Shown: piece by piece, positions 8,345-17,268 of the stretch | Layout of the letters: each line of letters begins with the position of its first letter | How positions within the stretch are numbered: position 1 is the first letter of the stretch | Position numbers and translations under genes: made by a program | Assembly: GCF_001613065.1 (NCBI RefSeq) | Contig: NZ_BDBQ01000054.1 | Span: 1-64,000, forward strand | Length of the DNA stretch: 64,000 bases | Source of the DNA: Nocardia miyunensis NBRC 108239 | GTDB taxonomy: Bacteria; Actinomycetota; Actinomycetes; Mycobacteriales; Mycobacteriaceae | Direction: 5' to 3' | Notes under the pieces: generated by a model | What the model was told of the DNA's origin: nothing | Databases searched by the model: none | The model's input: only the letters and a program-made list of their open reading frames with translations

Positions 8345-9991
8345 ATGACAACGAGTACTGTGCCTGAGGAAGCAACTCACCGGGGCGAGGCCGACGACCA
8401 TTACGATGCGATCGTCGTCGGAGCAGGCCAGGCCGGCCTGTACGCGCTGCACCTGTTGCGGGAACGCGGACTCCGGGCTCGGGCGATCGATGCGGCATCC
8501 GGCGTCGGTGGCACCTGGTTCTGGAACCGGTACCCCGGTGCGCGGTTGCACTCGGAGAGCCACAGCTACCAGTACTTCTTCTCGGAGGAGATGCTGCGCG
8601 AGTGGGACTGGAGCGAGATGTTCGCCGGCCAGCCGGAACTCGAGCGGTACTACAACCGCGTCGCGGACGTGCTCGATCTCCGCAAGGACATCGAACTGGA
8701 GACGCGCATCGACTCGTTGACCTTCGATGAGACGCGCGATGAGTGGATCGTCGCCACCAACACCGGCAAGACGTATGCCGCAAAGGTCGTGATCGCCGCG
8801 ACCGGGCTCTTCTCGGCGGCGCCGATCTTCCCGGACGCGCCCGGCCGGGAACGGTTCAAGGGCGAGGCACACCACACGGCCCGGTGGCCGAAGGAGCCGG
8901 TGTCGTTCGCGGGCAAGAAGGTCGTCGTGATCGGCACCGGATCGACAGGCGTCCAGGTCATCCCGAACGCGGCGAGGGATGCCGAGCGCGTCACGGTGCT
9001 GATGCGTACGCCGAACTGGGTCGTGCCGCTCAACAACCGGCCGATCCCGCCGGAGGAGATGGCGGAGATCAGGCGCGGCTACCCCGAACTGCTCGACTGG
9101 CTCAACAGCACCTACGGCGGCTTTCTGCACGGCTTCCAGCCGAAGACGACCAAGGAGTACACCGAGGAAGAGCTGCACGCGCTCTATGAGGAGCAATGGC
9201 GCAAGACCGGCTTCGCCAAATGGTTCGGGATGCCGGCGGACGTCCTGTTCGACGAGGACGCGAACACGCACTACGCGAGGTTCATCGAGGGAAAGATCCG
9301 CCCACGCCTCGACGATCCGAACGTCGCCGACATGCTCATCCCGAAGCACCCGTTCGGCGCCAAGCCGGTCGACTGCGAGACCCTCGACTACTACGAGGTC
9401 TACAACCAGGACAACGTCGACCTCGTCTCGGTCGTGGATCACCCCATCCAGGAGTTCACCGAGACCGGCATCCGGCTCGACGACCGCGAGATCGAGGCCG
9501 ACCTGATCGTGTTCGCGACCGGGTTCGAGGCCTTCGTCGGCGCCCTCAACCGGATCGACATCACCGGGCTCGACGGGCAGAAGCTGAAGGACACATGGGC
9601 CGACGGCCCCAAAACGCTGATGGGCGTTCAGGTGTCGGGATTCCCGAACCTGTTCCTGATCGGTGGTCCGCACGGCAAGGGCGGACACGGCAACTCGCCC
9701 CGATGCGCGGATCAGCCGTTGCAGTGGATCGCGGACCTCGCGCGCAAGGTCGTGAACGAGGGCATCCGGCGCATCGACCCTGAGCCCGAAGCGCAAGAGG
9801 CATGGACCGAGAAGGTCCAGTCGTCCGCCGAGGGCAGCATCCTGGCGAAGGCCAGGTCCTACCTCTTCAGCGACAACATCCCGGGTAGGAAGCGCACCTA
9901 CGTCGCGTACTCGGGGGCGCTCCGCGATTTCGTCAACGGACTCGAGGAGTCGGCCGCCAACGGGTATCAGGGATTCCGCATCGTCCGCTGA
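8345..9991 (+). CDS. Baeyer-Villiger monooxygenase
   Basis: A 548-residue type I BVMO of the cyclohexanone/phenylacetone monooxygenase group. It has FAD motif GAGQAGLYALH, WFWNRYPGARLHSES, the fingerprint FKGEAHHTARWP, NADP motif GTGSTGVQ and the downstream ATGFEAF. It should convert a (cyclic) ketone to an ester or lactone using FAD, NADPH and O2. ATG at 8345 is preferred over one 15 bases earlier because GGAGGA lies 7 bases before it. This is the intact counterpart of the remnant at 4236. The lactone product would suit the hydrolases elsewhere in the cluster. Confidence 0.93.
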   Translation: MTTSTVPEEATHRGEADDHYDAIVVGAGQAGLYALHLLRERGLRARAIDAASGVGGTWFWNRYPGARLHSESHSYQYFFSEEMLREWDWSEMFAGQPELERYYNRVADVLDLRKDIELETRIDSLTFDETRDEWIVATNTGKTYAAKVVIAATGLFSAAPIFPDAPGRERFKGEAHHTARWPKEPVSFAGKKVVVIGTGSTGVQVIPNAARDAERVTVLMRTPNWVVPLNNRPIPPEEMAEIRRGYPELLDWLNSTYGGFLHGFQPKTTKEYTEEELHALYEEQWRKTGFAKWFGMPADVLFDEDANTHYARFIEGKIRPRLDDPNVADMLIPKHPFGAKPVDCETLDYYEVYNQDNVDLVSVVDHPIQEFTETGIRLDDREIEADLIVFATGFEAFVGALNRIDITGLDGQKLKDTWADGPKTLMGVQVSGFPNLFLIGGPHGKGGHGNSPRCADQPLQWIADLARKVVNEGIRRIDPEPEAQEAWTEKVQSSAEGSILAKARSYLFSDNIPGRKRTYVAYSGALRDFVNGLEESAANGYQGFRIVR

Positions 9992-10019
9992 CGCACCAAC
10001 GCGGCTCGCCGTCGACCGT

Positions 10020-10058
10020 CACCGCCTCACGACCGGCAACGCCCGGCGTGAGGCGGTG
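10020..10058. terminator. Hairpin terminator between convergent genes
   Basis: Perfect 12-bp inverted repeat (CACCGCCTCACG, arms 10020-10031 and 10047-10058) with a 15-base loop that itself contains CCGG/CCGG. It sits between the end of the BVMO and the end of the leftward SDR, so it can stop transcription from both sides. Confidence 0.75.
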
Positions 10059-10134
10059 GGAAACCCCGGCACACCGTCACCGAACCGGAAATCGGATAAC
10101 CGACTCCCGGCGCAGGACACCGGCTGGGGAATCG

Positions 10135-10947
10135 TCACGGAGTGGGCGAATCCACGTTGAACAGAATCATGTTGCCGCCGTCGACGACGAGCGTCTCACC
10201 GGTGATCTGCTGGGACAGCGGCGAGACCAGGAACAGCAGCGCCGTGGCGATATCGGCCGGGTAGGAGAGCCTGCCGGTCGGGGTCTTGGCGATGTTGGCG
10301 TCCAGCAACTCCTGGGTCCACTTGGGGTTGGCCTGAGCGCGCGGCGTGCGAACCGTACCGGGCGCAACGGCATTGACCCGGATGCCCGAGGGCCCCAGCT
10401 CGACCGCCGAGGTGCGCACCAGCGACATCAGCGCGGCCTTCATCGCCCCGTAGGCCGCGAGTTTGGGTGAACTCTGCAGTCCCGCAACAGAAGCCACCAT
10501 CGCGATAGCACCGCTGGTTCCGGTCTTCTGCCAGAAGCGGGCCGCGTACTCGATCGCCAGATACGCGTGCTTGAGCACGATCTCCAGGTGCCACTGCCAA
10601 TCGTCGTCGGTCAGGTCCACCAGCGCCTTGTAGCGGGCCAGGCCCACGATGTCGACCACACCGTCCAGACGGCCCAATTCCCGTTCCACGAAATCGAAGA
10701 TCGCGGCGACCGACTCCCGGGAGGTCAGCTCCCCGACGTACGGAACGCCACCGACCTCGGCGGCGACCGCCTTGGCACGCTCGTCCTCGCGGTCCACGCA
10801 CACGACGGTCGCCCCGTAGGCGGCCAGTGCGTGCGCGCTCTGATAACCGATACCCTGTCCGGCACCGAGAACGACGTGAACCTGGCCGTCCAGGCGCATG
10901 AGTGCAGCGTAATCAGGGACGACATTGGCGTCCGGCTCGATCGGCAT
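10135..10947 (-). CDS. SDR family oxidoreductase
   Basis: A 270-residue short-chain dehydrogenase. It has LGAGQGIGYQS as nucleotide-binding motif (the usual first Gly context is slightly altered), DIVGLA in the NNAG position, a catalytic Ser in VASVAG and YGAMK as YxxxK. AGGAGAG precedes the ATG. It is the last gene of a leftward group with the enoyl-CoA hydratase and the cyclase-family protein, so it probably acts on a hydroxyacyl-CoA or alcohol in the same pathway. Confidence 0.87.
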   Translation of the reverse strand: MPIEPDANVVPDYAALMRLDGQVHVVLGAGQGIGYQSAHALAAYGATVVCVDREDERAKAVAAEVGGVPYVGELTSRESVAAIFDFVERELGRLDGVVDIVGLARYKALVDLTDDDWQWHLEIVLKHAYLAIEYAARFWQKTGTSGAIAMVASVAGLQSSPKLAAYGAMKAALMSLVRTSAVELGPSGIRVNAVAPGTVRTPRAQANPKWTQELLDANIAKTPTGRLSYPADIATALLFLVSPLSQQITGETLVVDGGNMILFNVDSPTP

Positions 10948-10986
10948 CGGTAGATCTCTCCTGTTGGTATCGGACCGGTGGTTGTC

Positions 10987-11865
10987 TCACTCGGCGGACG
11001 GCGGACGGCGACGCCAGTCGACAGCGCCGTCCTCGACGGTCGCGTGCGCGACCTTGTCGTCGTGGATCTCCGCCCAATGGGCGTGATTGATCTGGTGGAT
11101 GCTGAAGGCCGCCTGCATCGCGTTGGTGAAACCCTGGATGTCCTGGGTCTGATTGACCGCCTCCTTGATCAGCAGTGCCGCCACGGTCGGCCGCGCGGCG
11201 ACCGTGCGTGCCAAATCCAGTGTGCGGTCGGCCAATTCGTCGGCCGGGTAGATCTGACTCACCATTCCGACCCGCTGGGCCTCGTCGATCCCGATCGCGG
11301 CGCCGGTGAGCAGCAGCTCCTTGGTTCGCCGGATGCCGAACTCCCAGGGATGCGCGAAATATTCCATGCCGCACATGCCGAGCCGGACACCGACGGGGTC
11401 GGTGAAGGTCGTGCCCTCCGCGCCGACGATGAGGTCGCAGGACCAGGCCAGCGTCAATCCGGCGGCCATCACATCACCCTGGACCTGGGCGATGGTGATC
11501 TTGCGCAGATTCCGCCAGCGCATCGAGTTCTGGTAGTAGTAGTGCCACTCCTGCAGCATGCGTTTCTCCGCGCCCTGGCGGGTGGCGCCGTTCAGCTGGA
11601 AAGTGGGGTGCTGATCGGGTCCCGGGGCGCGCTCTTTCTCGCGCTCCGCCGTCCCGAGATCGTGTCCGGACGAGAATGATTCGCCCGCGCCGGCCAGAAT
11701 CACGACCCGGACATCGTCGTCGGCCTCGGCGCGCAACATCGCCTCGTCGAGCTCGACGAGCAGGGTGCGACTCTGCGCGTTCCGGTATCGCGGACGGTCG
11801 AGCGTGATCCTGACGATTCGTCCCTCGTCGAGCGATTCGTAACGGATAGCACGATAGTCGGACAT
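10987..11865 (-). CDS. Enoyl-CoA hydratase/isomerase family protein
   Basis: A 292-residue crotonase-fold protein. ILAGAGESFSSGHDLG forms the first oxyanion-hole region and QGDVMAAGLTLAWSCDLIVG the second. The usual GG of the second loop is AG here, and typical catalytic Glu positions are not obvious (SDP near FTDPVG), so it may be a hydratase, isomerase or a ring-opening hydrolase. The ATG at 11865 follows AGGTGAGG; an adjacent GTG is also open. It belongs to the leftward operon with the SDR (10135) and the cyclase-family hydrolase (11873), whose stop lies 7 bases upstream of this start. Confidence 0.88.
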   Translation of the reverse strand: MSDYRAIRYESLDEGRIVRITLDRPRYRNAQSRTLLVELDEAMLRAEADDDVRVVILAGAGESFSSGHDLGTAEREKERAPGPDQHPTFQLNGATRQGAEKRMLQEWHYYYQNSMRWRNLRKITIAQVQGDVMAAGLTLAWSCDLIVGAEGTTFTDPVGVRLGMCGMEYFAHPWEFGIRRTKELLLTGAAIGIDEAQRVGMVSQIYPADELADRTLDLARTVAARPTVAALLIKEAVNQTQDIQGFTNAMQAAFSIHQINHAHWAEIHDDKVAHATVEDGAVDWRRRPPSAE

Positions 11866-11872
11866 CACAGCC

Positions 11873-12919
11873 TCACCTGATAGCGATCGGATTCAGCGGC
11901 GCGCCCACCGCGCCGGATACGGGCAGCGGAGGAGCGCAGAGCATGAAGTCGTAGCGGCCGTCCGCCGCGCACGCGGTGGCGAGCGCGTCGAGGTCCCAGA
12001 TCTCACCGATGAGCACCCCGGCGTTGACCAGCAGCACGACATGCATGCCGAACTTGACCTCGGGCAGCGACTCACACGGGACGACTTCCAAACCCCATGT
12101 GTCCGAAGCGATTCCAGCTACCATGCGCGGCAACAGGTAGTCACACGCGCTCAGCCCCAGGCCGGGCGCGGGACCGGCGGCGTAATCACCCCAGAACTCT
12201 TCCTGCCGACGTCGAGCCATGTGGCCCGTCCGCACGAGTACGAAATCACCCTCCCCGATCTCCACGCCCTGCGCTTGCGCGCAGTCGGCCAGGTCGACAT
12301 CCTGGATCGCCTGCTCCGGCTCCAGCCACGGCACGTCGAAGTAGCGCGCGACATCGAGCAGTACTCCGCGGCCGGTGGTGGTTTCGACCACCTCGGTGAT
12401 CGCGTTGTGGCTCGCGCCCTGGCTGGTGACCGTCTGCGGCCCGTGGCCGTTGTAGGTCTCACCGTCGAAGAAGACGTGACAGAAGGCGTCCCACTGGGTG
12501 CCCGCCTGCAATGGCATGTAGACGCCGTCGTCGGTGGACTGCATCCCGTGCCGGGCGTTGTCCCAGTCCGCGAGCAGGTCCCCGCCGTGCTTGTACATCA
12601 CATGTTGCGGATTCACCCGCGCGCTGCCGGGCCTGCCGCGGTTGGGCCCCGTCCGGTCCAGCGGGATGCTCAGCGAGAAGACCTGTCCCGTCTGCACGAG
12701 ACCCGCCGCGGCCCGCACCGACTCGGTCGTGACGTAGTTGGTCGAGCCGCGCTCGTCGTCGGGCCCCCACTGGCCCCAGGTGCGATATCGCGAGGCCATC
12801 TCACGGACGTCGGCCGCACTGTAGGACCGGCGAGCGGAGATCGGCCGCTGCGCCACTCTCGGCTTCTTCGGTGCGCTGATGGGAGCTCCTCGGGGTGAAT
12901 GGACCGTGCCGGATGGCAC
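11873..12919 (-). CDS. Cyclase (kynurenine formamidase-like) family hydrolase
   Basis: A 348-residue protein of the cyclase family (metal-dependent hydrolases such as bacterial kynurenine formamidase and isatin hydrolase). The family metal motif HxGTHxDxxxH appears as QAGTQWDAFCH, with Gln in place of two His. The downstream HVFFDGETYNGH supplies other candidate ligands. A role in opening a lactone or a cyclic ketone/imide ring is plausible next to BVMOs but is inferred. The exact start is uncertain: 12919 is a GTG without a strong ribosome site, and the conserved part begins near residue 30. It is divergent from the acyl-CoA dehydrogenase pair. Confidence 0.82.
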   Translation of the reverse strand: MPSGTVHSPRGAPISAPKKPRVAQRPISARRSYSAADVREMASRYRTWGQWGPDDERGSTNYVTTESVRAAAGLVQTGQVFSLSIPLDRTGPNRGRPGSARVNPQHVMYKHGGDLLADWDNARHGMQSTDDGVYMPLQAGTQWDAFCHVFFDGETYNGHGPQTVTSQGASHNAITEVVETTTGRGVLLDVARYFDVPWLEPEQAIQDVDLADCAQAQGVEIGEGDFVLVRTGHMARRRQEEFWGDYAAGPAPGLGLSACDYLLPRMVAGIASDTWGLEVVPCESLPEVKFGMHVVLLVNAGVLIGEIWDLDALATACAADGRYDFMLCAPPLPVSGAVGAPLNPIAIR

Positions 12920-12957
12920 ACGCTGTTGCGCGCCACCCTTGCAGTTTTAGATGCTAC

Positions 12958-13025
12958 TGTTGTGTATGTCAACAATAACGCAGGTCGGTGGGCTCCTTTA
13001 GTTATGTTAGAACATGATACGTTCT
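12958..13025. promoter_or_regulatory. Divergent promoter region with three inverted repeats
   Basis: Between the leftward hydrolase operon and the rightward acyl-CoA dehydrogenases are TGTTG-N7-CAACA (12958-12974), ATGTT-ag-AACAT (13004-13015) and AGAAC-N7-GTTCT (13009-13025), the last two overlapping. The AT-rich stretch contrasts with the surrounding GC-rich coding DNA. These are good operator candidates for control of both directions; no cognate regulator is adjacent. Confidence 0.45.
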
Positions 13026-13077
13026 TCATGGCGGACATTGCGCAGTCCGCCCACCGACTTTCCAGGAAGGGCGCGTA

Positions 13078-14274
13078 ATGACAGCCCCGTCGACCGTTCC
13101 CGACGCCACGACGATCGAATCACTCGCACGGCAGGTGGTGAAAGAGCACCCGCCTCGGGAGGTGCCGCTCACCGAACTCATGGGCGCGTGGTACGACGCC
13201 GGGCTCACCTGGGTCCACTTTCCCGTCGGACTCGGCGGCCTGAACGCGGCGCGTGCGCTGCAACCGCTGGCGAACAGCATCATGCGCGAGGCGGGCGGCC
13301 CGGAACCTCGCACGGTGAACACGATCGGATACGGAATCGTGGCCGGTACGATCCGCCGGTACGCGTCGCCGGAACAGGCCGCGGCTCTGCTGCGTCCGCT
13401 CGCCACCGGCGAGGAGAAATGGTGCCAGCTGTTCAGCGAGCCGGGCGCCGGTTCCGATCTCGCGGGCTTGGCGACGCGTGCGGTGCGCGATGGCGACGGC
13501 TGGCGGATATCGGGGCAGAAGGTATGGAACAGCCTCGCCCACATCGCGCGCTGGGGTGTTCTGCTGGCACGAACCGATCCGGACGTCCCCAAGCACAAGG
13601 GGCTGACGTACTTCATCATCGATATGCACTCCCCCGGTGTCGAGGTGCGGCCACTGCGCCAGTTGACCGGACGCGCGCAGTTCAACGAGGTGTTCCTCGA
13701 CGGGGCCTACATTCCGGACAGCCAGCGCTTCGGCGACGTCGGCGCGGGCTGGATCGTCGCGAACAGCACGCTCGGCGATGAGCGCACATCGCTGGGCGAC
13801 CGGGTTCCAGCACGCGGCAGCGGCGCCATCGCGGACGCCCTGGAACTGTGGCAGCGCTACCCCGAGCGGCAGACGCCGGTGCTGCGAGAGCGCCTGGCGC
13901 GCTTGTGGATTCGCGCGGAAACCCACCGGCTCACCAGCAACCGGGCGAGAGTGTCGGCCGCGACCCGCGGCGTAGTGGGCCCGGAAAGCGCCATCACCAA
14001 GCTGGTCGGATCCGAACTCACCCAGCACATCTACGAGTTCTGCATCGAATTGCTCGGCCCCGAAGGCACCCTGATCGACACCTATTCTCCCGACGCCCCC
14101 GACGACGAGAGCGGCCCCACCGGCATCCAGCGCAAGTATCTGCGATCCCGCGCGAACACCATCGAAGGCGGCACATCGGAAATCCTGCGCAACGTCCTGG
14201 GCGAGCGGGTCTTGAAGCTCCCGCAGGAAACCCGCAACGACAAGCGCATCCCCTGGCGCGACGTGCCCCGATGA
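13078..14274 (+). CDS. Acyl-CoA dehydrogenase (subunit A)
   Basis: A 398-residue FAD-dependent acyl-CoA dehydrogenase. It shows the core motif WCQLFSEPGAGSDLAGL, GWRISGQKVWNS and the C-terminal IEGGTSEILRNVLGERVL. It would introduce the alpha,beta double bond of an acyl-CoA. It is immediately followed (4-base ATGA overlap possible) by a second, differently built acyl-CoA dehydrogenase. That arrangement is typical of actinobacterial heteromeric enzymes acting on steroid or other bulky acyl-CoAs. GGAAGG precedes the ATG. Confidence 0.93.
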   Translation: MTAPSTVPDATTIESLARQVVKEHPPREVPLTELMGAWYDAGLTWVHFPVGLGGLNAARALQPLANSIMREAGGPEPRTVNTIGYGIVAGTIRRYASPEQAAALLRPLATGEEKWCQLFSEPGAGSDLAGLATRAVRDGDGWRISGQKVWNSLAHIARWGVLLARTDPDVPKHKGLTYFIIDMHSPGVEVRPLRQLTGRAQFNEVFLDGAYIPDSQRFGDVGAGWIVANSTLGDERTSLGDRVPARGSGAIADALELWQRYPERQTPVLRERLARLWIRAETHRLTSNRARVSAATRGVVGPESAITKLVGSELTQHIYEFCIELLGPEGTLIDTYSPDAPDDESGPTGIQRKYLRSRANTIEGGTSEILRNVLGERVLKLPQETRNDKRIPWRDVPR

Positions 14275-14306
14275 CAGCTCAGCCCGACCCACCGCAAGGA
14301 AGTGCG

Positions 14307-15443
14307 ATGCCCCAGGAGTTCGAATTCACCGACGATCTGCTCGAGCTGCGATCGATGATGCGCGACTTCTGCGACGCGACCTCACCCGAGCCGGTCGTGC
14401 GCGAAACGATGCTCTCCGACAGCGGTTTCGACCCGGCCCTGTGGCGACGCCTGGGCAGTGAGATCGGTGTGCTCGGACTCGCCGTGCCGGAGGAGTACGG
14501 CGGCGGCGGCGCGGGCCTGGTGTATCAGGCGATCGTGTTGGAGGAGCTGGGTGCATCCCTGTTCTGCGGTCCGGTGCTCGGTCTGTGCCTCGCGGTACCG
14601 GCGCTCACCGCACTGTCCGACGAGGAGATCAAGACCGGCTATCTGCCGGAAATACTTGCGGGCGAACGGATCGCGACCCTGGCGGCGCCGATCCGGAACG
14701 GTGTTTTCGACAGCGATGCGGTCACCGTCTCGGCGGAGCGGGCCCAGGACGGGTGGGTGCTCGACGGCACCGCGGCATTCGTGCCCGACGGCGCGAGCGC
14801 CGATCTCATCCTGGTCGCGGCCACCGTCGCGGACCAGGTGGCGCTCTTCGCCGTCGAGGCCGACGCCGCGGGGCTGACGCGCACGGCCCTGTCGACGATG
14901 GATCTCACCCGCCGCCAGGCCGATCTCGCGCTGAAGAACTGTCCCGCCCGGCAGATCGCGGATCCGGCCGAAGCGCCCGGGGTCATCGAGCGCGCGACTC
15001 TGGTGGGCGCGACGCTGCTGGCCGCCGAGCAGGTGGGAGTGGCCCGCCAGATGCTGGACACGACGGTCGCGCACGTCAGCGGCCGTCTCCAGTTCGGCCA
15101 ACCCATCGGCGCGTTCCAGGCGGTGAAGCACCGTTGCGCGAACATGCTGATAGCGGTGGAACAGGCGCGCTCGGCCGCCTATCACGCCGCCTGGGCACTC
15201 GACGACGCCAGCGATCATCCGCGACTGGCGGTCAGCCTGGCCCGTGCCGTGGCCTCGGAGTCGTCGACCTGGATCAGCACCAGCGCCATCCAGATGCACG
15301 GTGGCCTCGGGTTCACCTGGGAAGGAACTCCGCACCTTTACTTCAAGCGCGCCACCACCGACGCGCTGGTGCTCGGCACGCCGGAACAGCACGTCGACGA
15401 GGTCGCTCGGGCAGTACTGGACCCGTTGGCGGGCGCGGCCTAG
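14307..15443 (+). CDS. Acyl-CoA dehydrogenase (subunit B)
   Basis: A 378-residue acyl-CoA dehydrogenase-like protein. GVLGLAVPEEYGGGGAG and the C-terminal IQMHGGLGFTWEGTPHLYFKR are clear. The middle domain lacks the standard FSEPGAGSD loop, having GERIATLAAP instead. This is usual for the partner subunit of heteromeric acyl-CoA dehydrogenases, where the two proteins complete each other's active sites. ATG at 14307 has AAGGAAG upstream; an earlier ATG at 14271 overlaps the stop of subunit A, so translation is coupled either way. It probably works with 13078 on a bulky substrate. Confidence 0.9.
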   Translation: MPQEFEFTDDLLELRSMMRDFCDATSPEPVVRETMLSDSGFDPALWRRLGSEIGVLGLAVPEEYGGGGAGLVYQAIVLEELGASLFCGPVLGLCLAVPALTALSDEEIKTGYLPEILAGERIATLAAPIRNGVFDSDAVTVSAERAQDGWVLDGTAAFVPDGASADLILVAATVADQVALFAVEADAAGLTRTALSTMDLTRRQADLALKNCPARQIADPAEAPGVIERATLVGATLLAAEQVGVARQMLDTTVAHVSGRLQFGQPIGAFQAVKHRCANMLIAVEQARSAAYHAAWALDDASDHPRLAVSLARAVASESSTWISTSAIQMHGGLGFTWEGTPHLYFKRATTDALVLGTPEQHVDEVARAVLDPLAGAA

Positions 15444-15450
15444 CGGTGCG

Positions 15451-15490
15451 GCGTCGGCTGTGGCCGGTCGATACGGGCCACAGCCGACGC
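15451..15490 (+). terminator. Hairpin terminator after acyl-CoA dehydrogenase pair
   Basis: Perfect 15-bp inverted repeat (arms 15451-15465 and 15476-15490, GCGTCGGCTGTGGCC and its complement) with a 10-base loop, 8 bases after the stop codon. It separates the acyl-CoA dehydrogenase operon from the P450 operon that has its own operator downstream. Confidence 0.82.
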
Positions 15491-15576
15491 GGTGCAGCGG
15501 GCGGCGCGGTCGAATGGCACCGGCGCTGCACAATCGATTCGCTTCTGGAGCATTGACGGCTATTCGGATCTTAAAT

Positions 15577-15624
15577 ATGGTGTAACACAGTTAACAACTC
15601 AGTTGTAACTGATATTTACACCAT
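15577..15624. promoter_or_regulatory. Nested palindromic operator upstream of P450
   Basis: An outer 9-bp inverted repeat, ATGGTGTAA (15577-15585) and TTACACCAT (15616-15624), is centred on an inner ACAA-CTCAG-TTGT (15594-15606). The inner repeat is further extended by CAGTTA on the left and AACTG on the right. The two repeats share the same centre within one base. The region is strongly AT-rich and ends about 65 bases before the P450 start, so it is a strong candidate for a dimer or tetramer repressor site. Confidence 0.6.
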
Positions 15625-15689
15625 AATGTGCAAGCAGTCCGGTAGCGTCAGACGTCCGGACAAGCCTCGCGCCAGCACTGGAGGCAATG

Positions 15690-16895
15690 ATGCCCGCAGG
15701 TCCGCAGAGCAAAATCACCGATTTCAGCCATCACGACGTCGAGTTCGCCCGCGACCCCTTCAACACCCTCGAGCACCTGTTGGAAGACAAACCGGTGGCC
15801 TGGTCGACCAAGCACGGCGGGTTCTGGGTCGTCAACCGATTCGCCGATGTCACCGCGGCATTCCGCGACTACGCGACGTTCAGTTCGTGCAAGGGCGCCG
15901 CGATCCCGGCGCTCAATCTCGGTGGCGGGCACATCCCGGTCTCGCTCGACCCGCCGGCGCACTCCGCATACCGCAAGGTTCTGAACCCCTGGTTCACCGC
16001 CGAAGCGATTACCAAGCGCGAGAACGGTATCCGTCAGTTCGTCCGGGGTGTCATCGAGCCACTGGCACAGGCCGGTGAGTGGGATTTCGTCCGCGATGTC
16101 GCCAACGTCGTGCCGGGTTCGATGATCCTCGGCATCATCGGCCTCGGCGCGGAACGTCGCCAGGAGTTCCTCGAACGGATGGAACTCGGCATGACACATC
16201 AGGGCACGGACGATCCGGATGTCCTGGCGCGGGTTCAGCGTGACAAGGAGTGGATCGACAACGAGATCCTCACCTGTATGCGAGCGCGGCGCGAACACCC
16301 CGAGGACGACCTCATGTCCGTACTGGCCAACGACCCGCTGGGCGATGGCACCGTACTCACGGACGAACAGATGCTCGGGATCGGCATGTTGCTGGTGCTC
16401 GCCGGATTCCACACCACCAGTGCGGCATTCGCGGCGATGATGGTTCACCTGTCACTGCATCACGATCAACGAGACCGGCTTCGGGCCGACCCGGCACTGA
16501 TCCCGGCGGCGGTCGAAGAGATCATTCGGGTGTACTCACCGGCGACGGCCGAGGGCCGGTACCTCACCCGGGATTGTGAACTGGGCGGCGAGACCCTCGA
16601 ACAGGGCGATATGGTGCTGCTGAACATCGCGGCCGCGAACAAGGATCCGCGCAAGTTCGAAGATCCGTTGCGGGTCGACTTCGATCGCGACAACCGACGT
16701 GCCATTTCCTTCGGATGGGGTGTACATCGTTGTCTCGGACAGCATTTGGCTAAGGCCATCCTGCGCATCGAGATCGAGACGGTACTGGAACTCATGCCGG
16801 AATTCGAGATCGATCACGAGAATACGGTCCGCTCCGATGCGATGGGCGTCGGTTTCGTCCACGATCGGGTACCGGCTCGGTTGGTGCGGCGATGA
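15690..16895 (+). CDS. Cytochrome P450
   Basis: A 401-residue P450 of a different subfamily from the three paralogues in this window. Its heme motif is FGWGVHRCLG (Cys near residue 348), its I-helix LAGFHTTSAA (His replaces the usual acid-alcohol residue before TT) and its ExxR EEIIR. The second of two adjacent ATGs (15690) is best placed relative to GGAGG. Its stop overlaps the start of a ferredoxin gene by 4 bases (ATGA), so the two are translationally coupled and very likely partners. Confidence 0.94.
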   Translation: MPAGPQSKITDFSHHDVEFARDPFNTLEHLLEDKPVAWSTKHGGFWVVNRFADVTAAFRDYATFSSCKGAAIPALNLGGGHIPVSLDPPAHSAYRKVLNPWFTAEAITKRENGIRQFVRGVIEPLAQAGEWDFVRDVANVVPGSMILGIIGLGAERRQEFLERMELGMTHQGTDDPDVLARVQRDKEWIDNEILTCMRARREHPEDDLMSVLANDPLGDGTVLTDEQMLGIGMLLVLAGFHTTSAAFAAMMVHLSLHHDQRDRLRADPALIPAAVEEIIRVYSPATAEGRYLTRDCELGGETLEQGDMVLLNIAAANKDPRKFEDPLRVDFDRDNRRAISFGWGVHRCLGQHLAKAILRIEIETVLELMPEFEIDHENTVRSDAMGVGFVHDRVPARLVRR

Positions 16896-17110
16896 GGGCC
16901 GGAGTTCACCGCGAACTGTGCGAGAGCAACGCCGTCTGTGTGGCGTTGGCGCCCGACGTCTTCGACCTCGATGAGAACGGCCTCGTGACGGCGATCGACG
17001 ACGATCTCGAAGACGACCAGGCCGAATCGGTCCGGTTGGCAATTCCCAGTTGCCCGAGGGCGGCTGTCTTCCTGCGCGAAGCCGGCAGCACCGGCGTGGA
17101 CGACGCATAG
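16892..17110 (+). CDS. Ferredoxin, [3Fe-4S]/[4Fe-4S] type
   Basis: A 72-residue acidic ferredoxin with CESNAVC and a later SCPRAAVFL, the same Cys spacing as the ferredoxin at 2764, but diverged in sequence. It overlaps the upstream P450 stop by 4 bases, marking it as that enzyme's electron donor. It is followed by a very strong hairpin that ends the operon. Confidence 0.92.
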   Translation: MRAGVHRELCESNAVCVALAPDVFDLDENGLVTAIDDDLEDDQAESVRLAIPSCPRAAVFLREAGSTGVDDA

Positions 17111-17122
17111 ACAACCCCGCTC

Positions 17123-17179
17123 CGCAAACGAATTCGACCTCAGGCTCCCCTCGCGAGCATGAGGTCGAATTCGTTTGCG
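17123..17179. terminator. Long perfect hairpin between convergent operons
   Basis: A 20-bp perfect inverted repeat (arms 17123-17142 and 17160-17179). After one G-A mismatch the stem continues with GCTC (17144-17147) pairing GAGC (17155-17158), leaving a 7-base loop. It lies between the ferredoxin (rightward) and the SnoaL-like gene (leftward), so it probably terminates both. It contains GAATTCG in each arm and has no T-tract. Confidence 0.75.
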
Positions 17180-17268
17180 ATCACGCGCATTTGGGCATCA
17201 CGACCGGCGATCGTGAACGCAGAGTTATTCGGCGGGATCTTCGGCAGCTATCCGGCCGACACCCGGCA

